DNA from: Methylotenera sp.
Lineage (GTDB): Bacteria; Pseudomonadota; Gammaproteobacteria; Burkholderiales; Methylophilaceae
DNA length: 64,000 nt
Reading direction: 5' to 3'
Assembly (NCBI GenBank): GCA_030693535.1
Contig: JAUYAL010000077.1
Span: 350,020-414,019, forward strand
Part shown: positions 1 through 7,149 of the stretch, in pieces
Layout: every line of letters begins with the position of its first letter
Numbering within the stretch: position 1 is the stretch's first letter
The notes under the pieces: generated by a model
Databases searched by the model: none
Told to the model about the DNA's origin: nothing
What the model saw: the letters and a program-made list of their open reading frames with translations, nothing else
Made by a program: the position numbers and the translations under genes

Positions 1-442
1 TTTGAATTTGTGCTGTTTTGGCAATGCGTGATATTTCTTTACGATCTGCTGTGCGAAATGCGCACCGGCAGGCTTGAAGTTCTTTGGCAGCCATTTCAAT
101 ATGCGGCGGGTTTAACCATATATTTTTACCTAAGCGACTTGCCAGTAGTTCCATTGCATCGAAATACAAGTCCAAATCAAGCGCGGAATTGATTTTTCGC
201 CAGGTAAATAACCATCCTTCAAGGGCAGGAACAACCTCACACCATTGGCCTCGGTTATCTCTAAACACCGGCACATCGTCGGCAGCATCAATCGTGCCGT
301 TAGTCAATTGGTCGATAATGCTTTGTGGCATGTCGAACACGGTAAATTCATCTAGTAGGGCAGGTAATGGAATGATGCGCTCGCTGTAAACGATTCCACG
401 GCGTTCTTTGCGCTCTGCTTGGCGGCGTTGGGTACGATTCAT
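1..442 (-). CDS. phage early protein, 3' end cut off by window edge
   Basis: The reading frame opens at an ATG at 442 and stays open to base 1, giving 147 codons with the C terminus missing. The N terminus is very basic (MNRTQRRQAERKERR), followed by a soluble mixed alpha/beta sequence without membrane segments. The start overlaps the stop of the upstream gene (ATGA, 439-442), so it is translationally coupled within the leftward early operon. I do not recognise the family. The operon position after several tiny phage genes and the basic N terminus would fit a nucleic-acid-associated early phage protein, but that is only inference. Confidence 0.7.
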   Translation of the reverse strand, partial: MNRTQRRQAERKERRGIVYSERIIPLPALLDEFTVFDMPQSIIDQLTNGTIDAADDVPVFRDNRGQWCEVVPALEGWLFTWRKINSALDLDLYFDAMELLASRLGKNIWLNPPHIEMAAKELQACRCAFRTADRKEISRIAKTAQIQ

Positions 443-684
443 TTACGCCACCATCCATGTGCTTTCATACTGGCAGTGATGGCGAATGGCCCTGCAATTA
501 AGTAGGCGCTGATGTCTAATAAATCAGCCTGTGGCACAGTTTTAAATAAAACTAGATTAGCAACTCCAATGGCAAAGCTAGTTAAAAATGCGGCTTTGTA
601 ATGGCCGTTATTTACATTCAGCGACTGAAATCCTAATGCAAATACCAATACAAAAGTGCTGATGAAAATAAGCAGGGCGGTCAT
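439..684 (-). CDS. small integral membrane protein of the prophage early operon
   Basis: This 81-aa protein has a hydrophobic N-terminal helix (about residues 3-20) and two further hydrophobic stretches (about 31-47 and 55-72), then a short basic tail ending HGWWRK. It therefore looks like a two- or three-span inner-membrane protein. Its stop overlaps the next gene's start, and its own start overlaps the end of the upstream gene (681-684). The topology resembles small phage membrane proteins or holin-like proteins, but a lysis role is unlikely because a dedicated lysis cassette sits at 30.6-32.4 kb. Function unknown. Confidence 0.65.
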   Translation of the reverse strand: MTALLIFISTFVLVFALGFQSLNVNNGHYKAAFLTSFAIGVANLVLFKTVPQADLLDISAYLIAGPFAITASMKAHGWWRK

Positions 685-941
685 GCTGCGGCCTTAGTAT
701 TAAGTGCAATCAACTCAATTTCATTGGCATGGATATTATCAATATGCTGGTTAAGTAGATTGATAAGATTAGTAGTATCACCACGATCTAGTATTAAACA
801 TAGGCTAAAATTACCTTGTTTTAACCAGACTGCATTTTGTAAATGAGCGTTATTGGTTAAGAAGATTGTTGAGGCAATGCGGATGCTTGTTCCATCAATT
901 TTAGCTTCTAAATCTTTTGTCATTTGTGACTCTATTCTCAT
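681..941 (-). CDS. hypothetical prophage protein, 86 aa
   Basis: The frame can be read from 965, but the ATG at 939-941 (MRIESQMTKDLEAK) overlaps the stop of the upstream 57-aa gene as ATGA. That matches the coupling seen throughout this operon, so I prefer 941. The protein is soluble, with a predicted beta-rich centre and an acidic C-terminal helix. No catalytic motif or family is recognised. Confidence 0.6.
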   Translation of the reverse strand: MRIESQMTKDLEAKIDGTSIRIASTIFLTNNAHLQNAVWLKQGNFSLCLILDRGDTTNLINLLNQHIDNIHANEIELIALNTKAAA

Positions 942-1111
942 AGCGTCATCCCAGCATAATTCCAAGCGCGTTTAAATGGATGGCCCTTTTTCATATAGTG
1001 GCGCGTGTTACTGATACGCTTAAATAACTTGCCGTGAATGACCCAGCTGGTGACATAGCCGACTGTATAAGCAACAGTGAGCGCACCAATAATGGCGAAA
1101 ATAACATTCAT
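938..1111 (-). CDS. 57-aa prophage membrane protein
   Basis: The frame reads MNVIFAIIGALTVAYTVGYV followed by a basic stretch (HGKLFKRISNTRHYMKKGH) and ends at TGA 938-940. One N-terminal transmembrane helix (about residues 3-22) with a cytoplasmic basic tail is predicted. Both ends overlap neighbours by ATGA (1108-1111 and 938-941), which is the main support for so short a gene. Function unknown. Confidence 0.55.
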   Translation of the reverse strand: MNVIFAIIGALTVAYTVGYVTSWVIHGKLFKRISNTRHYMKKGHPFKRAWNYAGMTL

Positions 1112-1290
1112 TTGATTCTCCCTTGTAATTGACTAGTTTCGTTATGCTTAACTAGCTCGACCATGCATGTGACAGGCTGTTGCGCTTGCATGGGTATTAA
1201 ATAACTCACTAAAAAATAGACTACGATGCAGACGATGCTAAAAAGTATCACGCTGTAAATTGTGGTGCTGATGTCGTTGTCGTTTTCCAT
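1108..1290 (-). CDS. 60-aa prophage membrane protein
   Basis: The frame is open from 1353, but MENDNDISTTIY at 1290 is the better start because it follows the stop of the 57-aa gene ending at 1293. One strong transmembrane helix lies at about residues 12-33, followed by a polar tail ending QLQGRIK. The stop overlaps the next gene's ATG. It is a single-span small membrane protein with no recognised family. Confidence 0.5.
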   Translation of the reverse strand: MENDNDISTTIYSVILFSIVCIVVYFLVSYLIPMQAQQPVTCMVELVKHNETSQLQGRIK

Positions 1291-1292
1291 CT

Positions 1293-1466
1293 TTAAGCTG
1301 CCACTTTCTGCATCACTGGCATTAGTTTCCAGCCATGTGGCACGATAGAACAAAGCACTGAGCGCTTACCATTAGTGATAAGGTTTAAATGCCGCTCATG
1401 CGCTAATTGGCTGATAGCCAATAACTCAGCATCGTTTGGGATGGTTTCAAATTGAATGGTGTTCAT
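1293..1466 (-). CDS. 57-aa hypothetical prophage protein
   Basis: The frame starts MNTIQFETIPNDAELLAISQ at ATG 1464-1466, behind an AGGTAGCC ribosome-binding site, and ends at TAA 1293-1295. The protein is small, soluble and mostly helical. It lies two bases from the next start in the leftward early operon. No family is recognised. Confidence 0.5.
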   Translation of the reverse strand: MNTIQFETIPNDAELLAISQLAHERHLNLITNGKRSVLCSIVPHGWKLMPVMQKVAA

Positions 1467-1502
1467 GGTGGCTACCTTTTAAAAAGCAAAAAAATAACTA
1501 AA

Positions 1503-1865
1503 TTATTGAATAACTAATCTGCGGACAGCGCGGGCGCGCAACTCGTAAAACTTGTAGTAGCAATACTGGTATCCATTGCTGCAATGCTGACACCAGGCGT
1601 TACTCGAATAAGAGGCGGGCTGCGTGTTGCTCCAGTACCAGCGTAGTTCAAACTTATCAGCGTGGTTTTCATAAAGATGGATTAGTTCGGCACGTGTAGG
1701 CAGGTCGCCGCCTAGTTCTTTAGCCCATGCCATTGCATCTTTCCAGTTAATATCAATCTTGCTTTCAGGCATTAAAATAGTGTATGTGACGCTGCCATCT
1801 TCATTTACATACGCACATAGGTATGTTTCGCCATCTTGTAGATCAGGTTTAGTGATTTGATTCAT
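1503..1865 (-). CDS. DUF1566/C-type-lectin-like protein, possible diversity-generating retroelement target
   Basis: The start at ATG 1863-1865 (MNQITKPDLQDGETYLCAYV) is set by a perfect AAGGAG site just upstream; the frame is open further back without such support. The 120-aa product carries the DUF1566/formylglycine-enzyme-like pattern: LPTRAEL (about 63-69), WYWSNTQ, then a terminal RARAVRRLVIQ. These proteins have a C-type-lectin-like fold and occur in prophages. Between residues about 89 and 112 it is unusually rich in Asn, Tyr, Cys, Ser and His (SSNAWCQHCSNGYQYCYYKF). Those residues come from AAY codons when adenines are mutated, the signature of a retroelement variable region. No reverse transcriptase is present in the window. 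Confidence 0.75.
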   Translation of the reverse strand: MNQITKPDLQDGETYLCAYVNEDGSVTYTILMPESKIDINWKDAMAWAKELGGDLPTRAELIHLYENHADKFELRWYWSNTQPASYSSNAWCQHCSNGYQYCYYKFYELRARAVRRLVIQ

Positions 1866-1890
1866 TACAAACTCCTTAGTATTTATCTGT

Positions 1891-2073
1891 CTAGTGAGGT
1901 ACTGGGCTGTGTTTAGGGAATACAACGGGTGCTGGTTTTTGCATATTGGTTGCAATGCGCACCAAGCACGTTTTTAAAGCATCACAATCAAGGGCTGTTT
2001 GAAGGGTGTAACCTAATTGAGTTAGTCGGCTGCGGTTAAAGGCGGCTTGTAATTCATTGATAGTTGGTTGCAT
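1891..2073 (-). CDS. first gene of leftward early operon, 60 aa
   Basis: The frame can extend to a TTG at 2079, but ATG 2071-2073 (MQPTINELQAAFNRSRLTQL) lies behind an AAAGGT site and about 24 bases downstream of the predicted transcription start of the leftward promoter. It is a soluble, helical protein with a possible helix-turn-helix-like N terminus (residues 5-30). The family is not recognised. As first gene under the leftward early promoter it is probably expressed on induction. Confidence 0.6.
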   Translation of the reverse strand: MQPTINELQAAFNRSRLTQLGYTLQTALDCDALKTCLVRIATNMQKPAPVVFPKHSPVPH

Positions 2074-2104
2074 TTTCAAAGACCTTTTGCGTGGTGTTTG
2101 AAAT

Positions 2105-2134
2105 ATAATAAAACTATTGGTTTTAGTTTGTCAA
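2105..2134 (-). promoter_or_regulatory. leftward early promoter (pL-like)
   Basis: On the minus strand a consensus TTGACA (2129-2134) is followed by an 18-bp spacer and TATTAT (2105-2110). A 15-bp operator copy (2110-2124) fills the spacer and touches the -10, so bound repressor would block RNA polymerase. The promoter faces the operon starting at 2073. Confidence 0.7.
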
Positions 2135-2147
2135 CACCAAAAGTTAT
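2110..2147. promoter_or_regulatory. two phage operator sites at the leftward promoter
   Basis: Site 1 (2110-2124) is AAAACTATTGGTTTT, with inverted half sites AAAAC and GTTTT separated by five bases. Site 2 (2133-2147) is an imperfect copy in the opposite orientation (AACACCAAAAGTTAT). The same sequence occurs twice more at 3492-3530, between the repressor and cro-like genes, so these are inferred to be the binding sites of the XRE repressor at 3054-3467. Confidence 0.7.
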
Positions 2148-2263
2148 ATTTTTATAAAAAAAGTGTTATTATTTGGTTAAGCAGAAATGTTGCTGTGAGA
2201 TTTAGTGAAGACCGCAAGGGTCTTTCCCATGGAATATATGTACTAAAGTGCATTATTCACACG

Positions 2264-2288
2264 TAAAAAAACCCGCGAGTGCGGGTTT
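2264..2288 (-). terminator. intrinsic terminator for leftward transcription
   Basis: AAACCCGC (2269-2276) pairs with GCGGGTTT (2281-2288) around a GAGT loop. On the minus strand the stem is followed by seven T residues (2264-2270). It would end transcripts from the leftward genes at 2366-2998 and insulate the pL operon. Confidence 0.75.
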
Positions 2289-2302
2289 AACTGGAGAGTA
2301 TT

Positions 2303-2407
2303 ATGGAATGGAAGTTAGGGTTGTTTTGGTGGCTTGGTTTTATGGTTGGTTATTATGCAAAAAACTCAAGCTCTAAAAAAGACGGCAAGAGTAATAGTTA
2401 CGATTAA
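2303..2407 (+). CDS. possible 34-aa single-span membrane peptide
   Basis: ATG at 2303, preceded by GGAGAG, opens MEWKLGLFWWLGFMVGYYAK and ends at TAA 2405-2407. It has one hydrophobic helix and a Ser/Lys-rich tail. It overlaps the 3' end of the opposite-strand gene at 2366-2566. Good ribosome-binding site and membrane-peptide composition support it; the length and antisense overlap weaken it. Confidence 0.35.
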   Translation: MEWKLGLFWWLGFMVGYYAKNSSSKKDGKSNSYD

Positions 2408-2566
2408 TCCGATGATGTATTGCCAGTTTTTAATGAAAAAAGTTAATAGAAGTTTTGTGGATTTAGCGGTCCAGTGAATCTTATGGTAGCTATGCGTTGC
2501 TGGGAGTGGGGGGAATACTATTTCACCGTAATACCAGTTGCAAACGGCTTTTAACAATTTTCTCAT
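2366..2566 (-). CDS. 66-aa prophage membrane protein
   Basis: The frame starts MRKLLKAVCNWYYGEIVFPP and has one clear C-terminal transmembrane helix (about residues 39-64, LLLTFFIKNWQYIIGLIVTI). It lies immediately after the zinc-ribbon gene on the same strand and ends before the leftward terminator at 2264-2288. No family is recognised. Confidence 0.5.
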   Translation of the reverse strand: MRKLLKAVCNWYYGEIVFPPLPATHSYHKIHWTAKSTKLLLTFFIKNWQYIIGLIVTITLAVFFRA

Positions 2567-2605
2567 GTTGTTAAATTTTTAAGCCAGCCAATATACCCAT
2601 TTTAT

Positions 2606-2998
2606 TCATTGAGGCATTCCAGCCGCCTTGCAATCGCTATCCTGAGTTTTTTTCCATACCTGATAGTTTGCCTCATCTTTAGATTGTAAAAATGAAGCTG
2701 AAACAATGCCGGCTTGAATGCATTTTTGAATTGGATCGCCCTGTCTCTTGGCGATGTTGTATTGCTCTATCATTTCTATGGCGACTTGATTGTTAATTTT
2801 TCCCATTTCATTATTAATGTGCTTCTCTTGTCCGCCACCGCCAAAATACCAGATTGCTACAATAACTATTACTATGGCGCCCAGAGCATTTGTCAATGTA
2901 ATGGAGTTTGCTTTTTTGGTTGGTTCGCCACATTTAGGACACTTTTCCGCATTCTCGCTTACTTCATTGCCGCATGCTTTACATTTTATTAGAGCCAT
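2606..2998 (-). CDS. zinc-ribbon membrane protein
   Basis: The 130-aa product begins with a four-cysteine zinc ribbon (CKACGNEVSENAEKCPKCG, residues 6-24), then a transmembrane helix (about 36-53) followed by GGGG and a soluble C-terminal domain with two cysteines (residues about 93 and 123). The zinc ribbon should sit in the cytoplasm and the C-terminal part outside the membrane. It lies between the repressor and the leftward terminator, a place where prophages often carry lysogenic-conversion or superinfection-exclusion genes. That role is inference only. Confidence 0.7.
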   Translation of the reverse strand: MALIKCKACGNEVSENAEKCPKCGEPTKKANSITLTNALGAIVIVIVAIWYFGGGGQEKHINNEMGKINNQVAIEMIEQYNIAKRQGDPIQKCIQAGIVSASFLQSKDEANYQVWKKTQDSDCKAAGMPQ

Positions 2999-3053
2999 AA
3001 GTTACCTTGATTAGTTGAAGTTAAGTGTTAGTTGAATTTGCAAATAATGCACG

Positions 3054-3467
3054 CTACTTCGTTCCATTCGGTTTGCTGCTATATTCTTCCATTGCCTGCT
3101 GGGCAAGTTGGCGGACATCATCAACGCTCTTGATGGCATTGCCTCTTGCGAAATCAGGCACGGCATCCGCTAGAGCAACCATTTTAATTAAATAAGGGTC
3201 TCTAACGACAATGAGATCACTTGAGCCTTCCCTGTCTCTTAGCCCTTCGCCAGCCATAAGCCACTCATAATTTATTTCGGCATCTTTACACATTTTTAGC
3301 CCTATCTCATAGTTAGGGACTTTTAGCCCACACAGCCAATTTCTGCCTGTGGTAACAGTCACTCCATATTTTTTGGCAAGCTGCGTTTGTCTTTTTGCTT
3401 TATCTAAGCCTAATCTATCGCATAGATATTGCATTCTAATTGCCAGTCTGTCGCGCTCTTCACTCAT
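3054..3467 (-). CDS. XRE-family prophage repressor (CI-like, no LexA-type protease domain)
   Basis: The 137-aa protein has an N-terminal lambda-type helix-turn-helix (residues about 5-62, including KRQTQLAKKYGVTVTTGRNWL) and a short C-terminal region without the Ser-Lys autocleavage motifs of S24 repressors. It is transcribed divergently from the cro-like gene at 3542. The intergenic region holds two copies of the 15-bp operator, with two more at the leftward promoter. It is therefore inferred to maintain lysogeny by blocking both early promoters. Lacking a self-cleaving domain, it must be inactivated by some route other than RecA-stimulated autocleavage, for example an antirepressor. Confidence 0.8.
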   Translation of the reverse strand: MSEERDRLAIRMQYLCDRLGLDKAKRQTQLAKKYGVTVTTGRNWLCGLKVPNYEIGLKMCKDAEINYEWLMAGEGLRDREGSSDLIVVRDPYLIKMVALADAVPDFARGNAIKSVDDVRQLAQQAMEEYSSKPNGTK

Positions 3468-3491
3468 TTTTTTATATTAACCTCTTTTAAT

Positions 3492-3530
3492 AAAACTTTT
3501 GGTTATTGACAAGATGAAACTATTGGTTTT
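3492..3530. promoter_or_regulatory. two phage operator sites in the immunity region
   Basis: Site 3 (3492-3506) is AAAACTTTTGGTTAT and site 4 (3516-3530) is GAAACTATTGGTTTT. Both match the operators at 2110-2147. Their centres are 24 bp apart, and they flank the -35 of the rightward promoter and the upstream region of the repressor gene. Confidence 0.7.
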
Positions 3531-3535
3531 AGAAT
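3506..3535 (+). promoter_or_regulatory. rightward early promoter (pR-like)
   Basis: TTGACA (3506-3511), an 18-bp spacer and TAGAAT (3530-3535) point at the cro-like gene. Operator site 4 occupies the spacer. A transcription start seven bases beyond the -10 falls on or next to the ATG at 3542, so the first transcript may have no leader. Confidence 0.65.
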
Positions 3536-3541
3536 GTAGTT

Positions 3542-3766
3542 ATGAATTTAAAAAAATACATAAAAGATAATTCTCAGGTCACATTTGCACGGTCACTTGG
3601 AATTTCTCAAGCGATGGTTAGTAAGTGGTATCGAGGTTACAAGGTGTCTGGAGATAGCGCACTTAAGGTTTCTGCTGCAACTGATTGGCAAGTAACCCCA
3701 CACGAACTGCGCCCTGATATTTACCCACATCCGCATGATGGCTTGCCAGAGCATTTGAGGGCTTAG
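3542..3766 (+). CDS. YdaS/Cro-like antirepressor
   Basis: The 74-aa protein is a single helix-turn-helix of the YdaS/Cro type: FARSLGISQAMVSKWYRGYK at about residues 15-34, then a Pro/His-rich tail. It is divergent from the XRE repressor and lies directly on the rightward promoter. It should compete with the repressor for the shared operators and favour lytic growth. No Shine-Dalgarno sequence is evident before the ATG, in line with a possibly leaderless transcript. Confidence 0.75.
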   Translation: MNLKKYIKDNSQVTFARSLGISQAMVSKWYRGYKVSGDSALKVSAATDWQVTPHELRPDIYPHPHDGLPEHLRA

Positions 3767-3994
3767 TGCATAACTTTTACCTGTGCCACATCGGGGCTGG
3801 CTTGTAAGTTGAGTGCAGCGAGTACGAATGTGGCTATGGCGATGAATCGCTGGCATTACATCTCCCAGCTGTACCCACTCGGCCCTGATACTAGGGTTGA
3901 GTGGTCTTAATTTTTGGGTGATTAGATGTGTCATGTATTGCACTATGTTATTGATTTATAACGATTAACACGTTTTTATTTGGGAGAATAAACG

Positions 3995-4435
3995 TTGACG
4001 ATTAAACATTTAGCTTATCGAATCGGCCATGAATTTACTGGCTCAGTTGCAGGCTTAGCTAGCTTGATGAACAAGGGTGAAGTGGTTTTACGTAATAAGC
4101 TTAACCCCAATAGCGAATCACATTTTTTAACGATTCAAGAATTTGAAACAATGGCTGACTTTACTCAACGCAACCAAGATGTAGCGGAGTATTTTAGCGA
4201 AAAGGCTGGCGGTGTTTTTATTAAGCTGCCAACTGTACCTGATGGTGATATGGCCCTTCTTGATTTATTTATGGGCGCGATGAAAGAGCTTGGTGAGGTT
4301 TCGGCTGAGTTTATGAAGGCGTATGCCGATGGCGATATTTCCAATGCTGAGTATATGAAAATCTCGAATGAGATTGATGATGTTTTAGCGCGTTTGCTTG
4401 AGTTTAAAGCGGCGGTGAAGCGGGTAGTTAGATAG
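3995..4435 (+). CDS. CII-like phage regulatory protein (CP76 family)
   Basis: A TTG start is chosen because GGGAG (3983-3987) lies eight bases upstream and no ATG in frame is better placed. The 146-aa protein begins with a helix-turn-helix region (HLAYRIGHEFTGSVAGLASL, then NPNSESHFLTIQEFETMADF). This pattern matches the CP76/phage 186 CII-like regulators that control the lysis-lysogeny choice. The C-terminal half is acidic and helical. It overlaps the next gene by one base (4435), so the two are coupled. Assignment rests on motif similarity and position behind cro. Confidence 0.65.
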   Translation: MTIKHLAYRIGHEFTGSVAGLASLMNKGEVVLRNKLNPNSESHFLTIQEFETMADFTQRNQDVAEYFSEKAGGVFIKLPTVPDGDMALLDLFMGAMKELGEVSAEFMKAYADGDISNAEYMKISNEIDDVLARLLEFKAAVKRVVR

Positions 4436-6864
4436 TGGCTAATAAACTCGTTCCAATTCCATATGCAGAAATAGGTAGGGCTGCACTGAGTAGTGCTGAA
4501 ACGCTACTTAATCGCTGGCTACCTAGTGGCAAGCGTCAAGGCCATGAATATAAATCAACCAATCCATTACGTGCTGATAATAAGGCGGGTTCATTTTCAA
4601 TCAATATCAACACTGGCGCTTGGGGAGATTTTGCCACCAATGATGCGGGTAATGATTTAATCAGTTTATATGCTTACCTTGAGGGTATAGAGCAGTGGGA
4701 AGCTGCTATTGATATTGCTGATCAAATTGCATTTAACTTACCTGATGGTTGTAGACCAAAATCTAAAGAAGTAAAAGAACGCCAAAAGCCTGTTATCAAT
4801 CCTGATGATGTTAAACAGGCAAAACCTAAAGAAGAGTCACATTGGCATCCAGTAACACCAGTACCGCCAAATGCTGAAGAAGCACCAGTAGCACATGTAG
4901 TGCGTGGATTGCCTGCTATGAAGTGGGCTTACAAGGATGCATCTGGCCAACTACTTGGTTATGTATATCGATTCAATACTAGTGATGGTGGTAAGGAAAC
5001 ATTACCACTGACTTACTGCAAAAACTCAGAAACCAATAAACACGAATGGCGCTGGATGCAATGGGAAGCGCCTAATCGACCAATCTATGGATTAGATCGC
5101 CTAGCCGCAAAGCCTGAAGCTTATGTGCTTTTGGTTGAAGGTGAAAAGTGCGCTGATGCACCGATTGATCTATTAAAAGGGGTTTCATGCAGCTGGCCTG
5201 GTGGTAGTAAAGCTATTGAAAAGATTGATTGGTCCGCATTAGCTGGCAGAAGTATTTACGCCTGGGCTGATTGTGATGCACAGCGTGAAAAGCTGACTAA
5301 AGCAGAAAAAGAAGCCGGCATTGATGCTGAAACAAAACCACTTTTACCAGAACATGAGCAGCCTGGCATGAAGGCCATGTTACGCATACGTGAAATATTA
5401 CTTGCGCTTGATGCCAATACGAAATTTGAAATTATTGATATACCAAAGCCGCTTGATAAACCTTCAGGATGGGACGTAGCAGACGCGATTGCTGAGGGGA
5501 TGGATGCTATATCACTTAATGCGTTTATAACTAAGCTACGACCACCAATAGTGATTGCTGAGGCTAAAAAAAAAGCTTCAAATACTGAAAATGGCGGCAA
5601 TTCCGCTGGAGCGGGAGAAGAAAAAGAAGTCCCTAAGTGGCGTAAATATTTACTAGAAAAGAATCATGCGCTGGTGCCGTGCCTGGCAAATGTGTATGAC
5701 ATTTTAAAAAATGATGATCGTTGGCAAGGGGTATTTGGATTTGATGAACTTGCGCTGCAATCAGTCAAGCTGAAGCCTCCTCCCTATTGGGATATCAAAG
5801 GCGAAGCAGGTGATTTTAGCGATGTAGATGCTGCGTTAATCTCGATGTGGATCACGCGACAGTATCGTTTTAGTCCTAGTCCTGAAATGTGCAATAAAGC
5901 GGTTGAAACGCTTTCGCACAGCAATAAATTTCACCCAGTTGTTGATTACCTAAACGGTCTAGTTTGGGATGAAGTCCAGCGTGTTGATACATGGTTGCTG
6001 GACTTCTTAGGCGTACCTTTGTCCGCATATTCAAAGCGGGTGGCACGCTGGTATTTAATGGGGATGGTAAAACGCGTCATGCAGCCGGGGTGCAAGTTTG
6101 ATTACTGCTTAGTGCTAGAAGGTAAACAGGGTAGAAAGAAGTCCAGCGCATTTAAAATTCTTGGTGGTGAGTGGTTTGGTGATACCGACATTGACTTAAA
6201 CCATAAAGATTCTATGTCTGCCTTACGTGGTAAATGGCTGTATGAATTTAGCGAGCTTGGCTCACTTGCCCGCGCCGAGTCGACAAAACAAAAATCATTC
6301 TTAAGTCGACAGGTTGATGAATTTCGGCCTGTATTTGGTACGCGAGAGATTAAAGCGCCTAGGCAATTAGTATTCGGTGGATCTACCAATGAAGAAGAAT
6401 GGAATAAAGATTCCACTGGTGGTCGGCGCTTTTGGCCTATTGCCGTGAATGAAGAAATCGATACTGATGGCTTGGAGAAAACACGAGATCAATTATTTGC
6501 TGAGGCTTTGGTAATGGTGAATAAGGGATTACGAAACTGGCCAACTGCCGAAGAGCAGGCGAAGTTATTTGATAAAGAGCAATTTAAGCGCGGTATAAGC
6601 GAAAGTTTCATTGAGGCGCTACATGAACATGTAATGGGGCACGTTGGTGAGTTTAGCCTGTACTACGCCGCAACTGAGTGGCTTAAATTACAGGTGAAAG
6701 ACCTTACGCAGCCAGTGCAAACCAGAGTCGGTTCAGCTTTGATGAAACTGGGTTGCACAAAGATAGAAAAACGCACCAATGCAATCAGCCGATTTTGGTA
6801 TTTAGCCCCTGAAAACTCTACTAAACCCCTCACTGGAGACCATGACGATGATGTTAATTTCTAA
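4435..6864 (+). CDS. phage replication protein: primase/Toprim plus VapE-type helicase
   Basis: GTG at 4435 overlaps the preceding stop. The 809-aa protein has an N-terminal primase-like part (residues about 1-110). A Toprim-like segment follows at about 229-290, with LLVEGEKCADA and an acidic WADCD motif. The C-terminal half (about 400-760) is a virulence-associated-protein-E/D5-like helicase: LEGKQGRKKSS is the nucleotide-binding loop, YEFSELGSL the Walker B region, and a conserved GGRRFWPI block follows. Such bifunctional proteins open and prime phage or satellite origins. The iteron array immediately downstream (6889-7148) is its likely target. Confidence 0.85.
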   Translation: MANKLVPIPYAEIGRAALSSAETLLNRWLPSGKRQGHEYKSTNPLRADNKAGSFSININTGAWGDFATNDAGNDLISLYAYLEGIEQWEAAIDIADQIAFNLPDGCRPKSKEVKERQKPVINPDDVKQAKPKEESHWHPVTPVPPNAEEAPVAHVVRGLPAMKWAYKDASGQLLGYVYRFNTSDGGKETLPLTYCKNSETNKHEWRWMQWEAPNRPIYGLDRLAAKPEAYVLLVEGEKCADAPIDLLKGVSCSWPGGSKAIEKIDWSALAGRSIYAWADCDAQREKLTKAEKEAGIDAETKPLLPEHEQPGMKAMLRIREILLALDANTKFEIIDIPKPLDKPSGWDVADAIAEGMDAISLNAFITKLRPPIVIAEAKKKASNTENGGNSAGAGEEKEVPKWRKYLLEKNHALVPCLANVYDILKNDDRWQGVFGFDELALQSVKLKPPPYWDIKGEAGDFSDVDAALISMWITRQYRFSPSPEMCNKAVETLSHSNKFHPVVDYLNGLVWDEVQRVDTWLLDFLGVPLSAYSKRVARWYLMGMVKRVMQPGCKFDYCLVLEGKQGRKKSSAFKILGGEWFGDTDIDLNHKDSMSALRGKWLYEFSELGSLARAESTKQKSFLSRQVDEFRPVFGTREIKAPRQLVFGGSTNEEEWNKDSTGGRRFWPIAVNEEIDTDGLEKTRDQLFAEALVMVNKGLRNWPTAEEQAKLFDKEQFKRGISESFIEALHEHVMGHVGEFSLYYAATEWLKLQVKDLTQPVQTRVGSALMKLGCTKIEKRTNAISRFWYLAPENSTKPLTGDHDDDVNF

Positions 6865-6888
6865 ATTACAGGCGTTTTTTGTGCAAAT

Positions 6889-7148
6889 GTTCCATACCTT
6901 CCATACCTCGGTTAAAAGGTATGGAAGGCTACAAGCAAGTAACGGCGCGCCTGTTCCATACCTTCCATACCTTCCATACCACTTTCACTCACACATACAT
7001 AGGCGCGCATATACGCGCGGGCGCACGCGCACGCATGTATATAAATCTACATTATTACTATGGAAGGTATGGAAGGTATGGAAGCGCCTTTATTTTAGCG
7101 GGTCACAGCCTTCCATACCTTTTAACCGAGGTATGGAAGGTATGGAAC
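6889..7148. other. candidate prophage replication origin: bidirectional 9-bp iteron array
   Basis: The unit TTCCATACC occurs at 6890, 6899, 6954, 6963, 6972 and 7111. Its complement GGTATGGAA occurs at 6918, 7066, 7075, 7130 and 7139, with a degenerate copy at 7057. The outer blocks 6889-6930 and 7107-7148 are perfect 42-bp inverted repeats, and 6954-6978 pairs perfectly with 7059-7083. Between them lies an alternating GCGC/ATAT tract (7001-7037) and an AT-rich stretch (7037-7060). The position right after the primase/helicase gene fits an origin with helicase-binding iterons. Confidence 0.75.
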
Positions 7149-7149
7149 T

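Noticed and set aside
3767..3910. In-frame continuation of the cro-like gene past its TAG, ending with a Trp/Tyr-rich peptide
   Set aside because: Would need stop-codon read-through; only a 24-codon ATG frame exists and no ribosome-binding site is seen.
3593..3943. Minus-strand 116-aa frame opposite the cro-like gene
   Set aside because: Overlaps the well-supported cro-like gene in antisense and lacks a convincing start.
5256..5600. Minus-strand frames inside the primase/helicase gene
   Set aside because: Serine/isoleucine-rich antisense shadows of a strongly supported gene.
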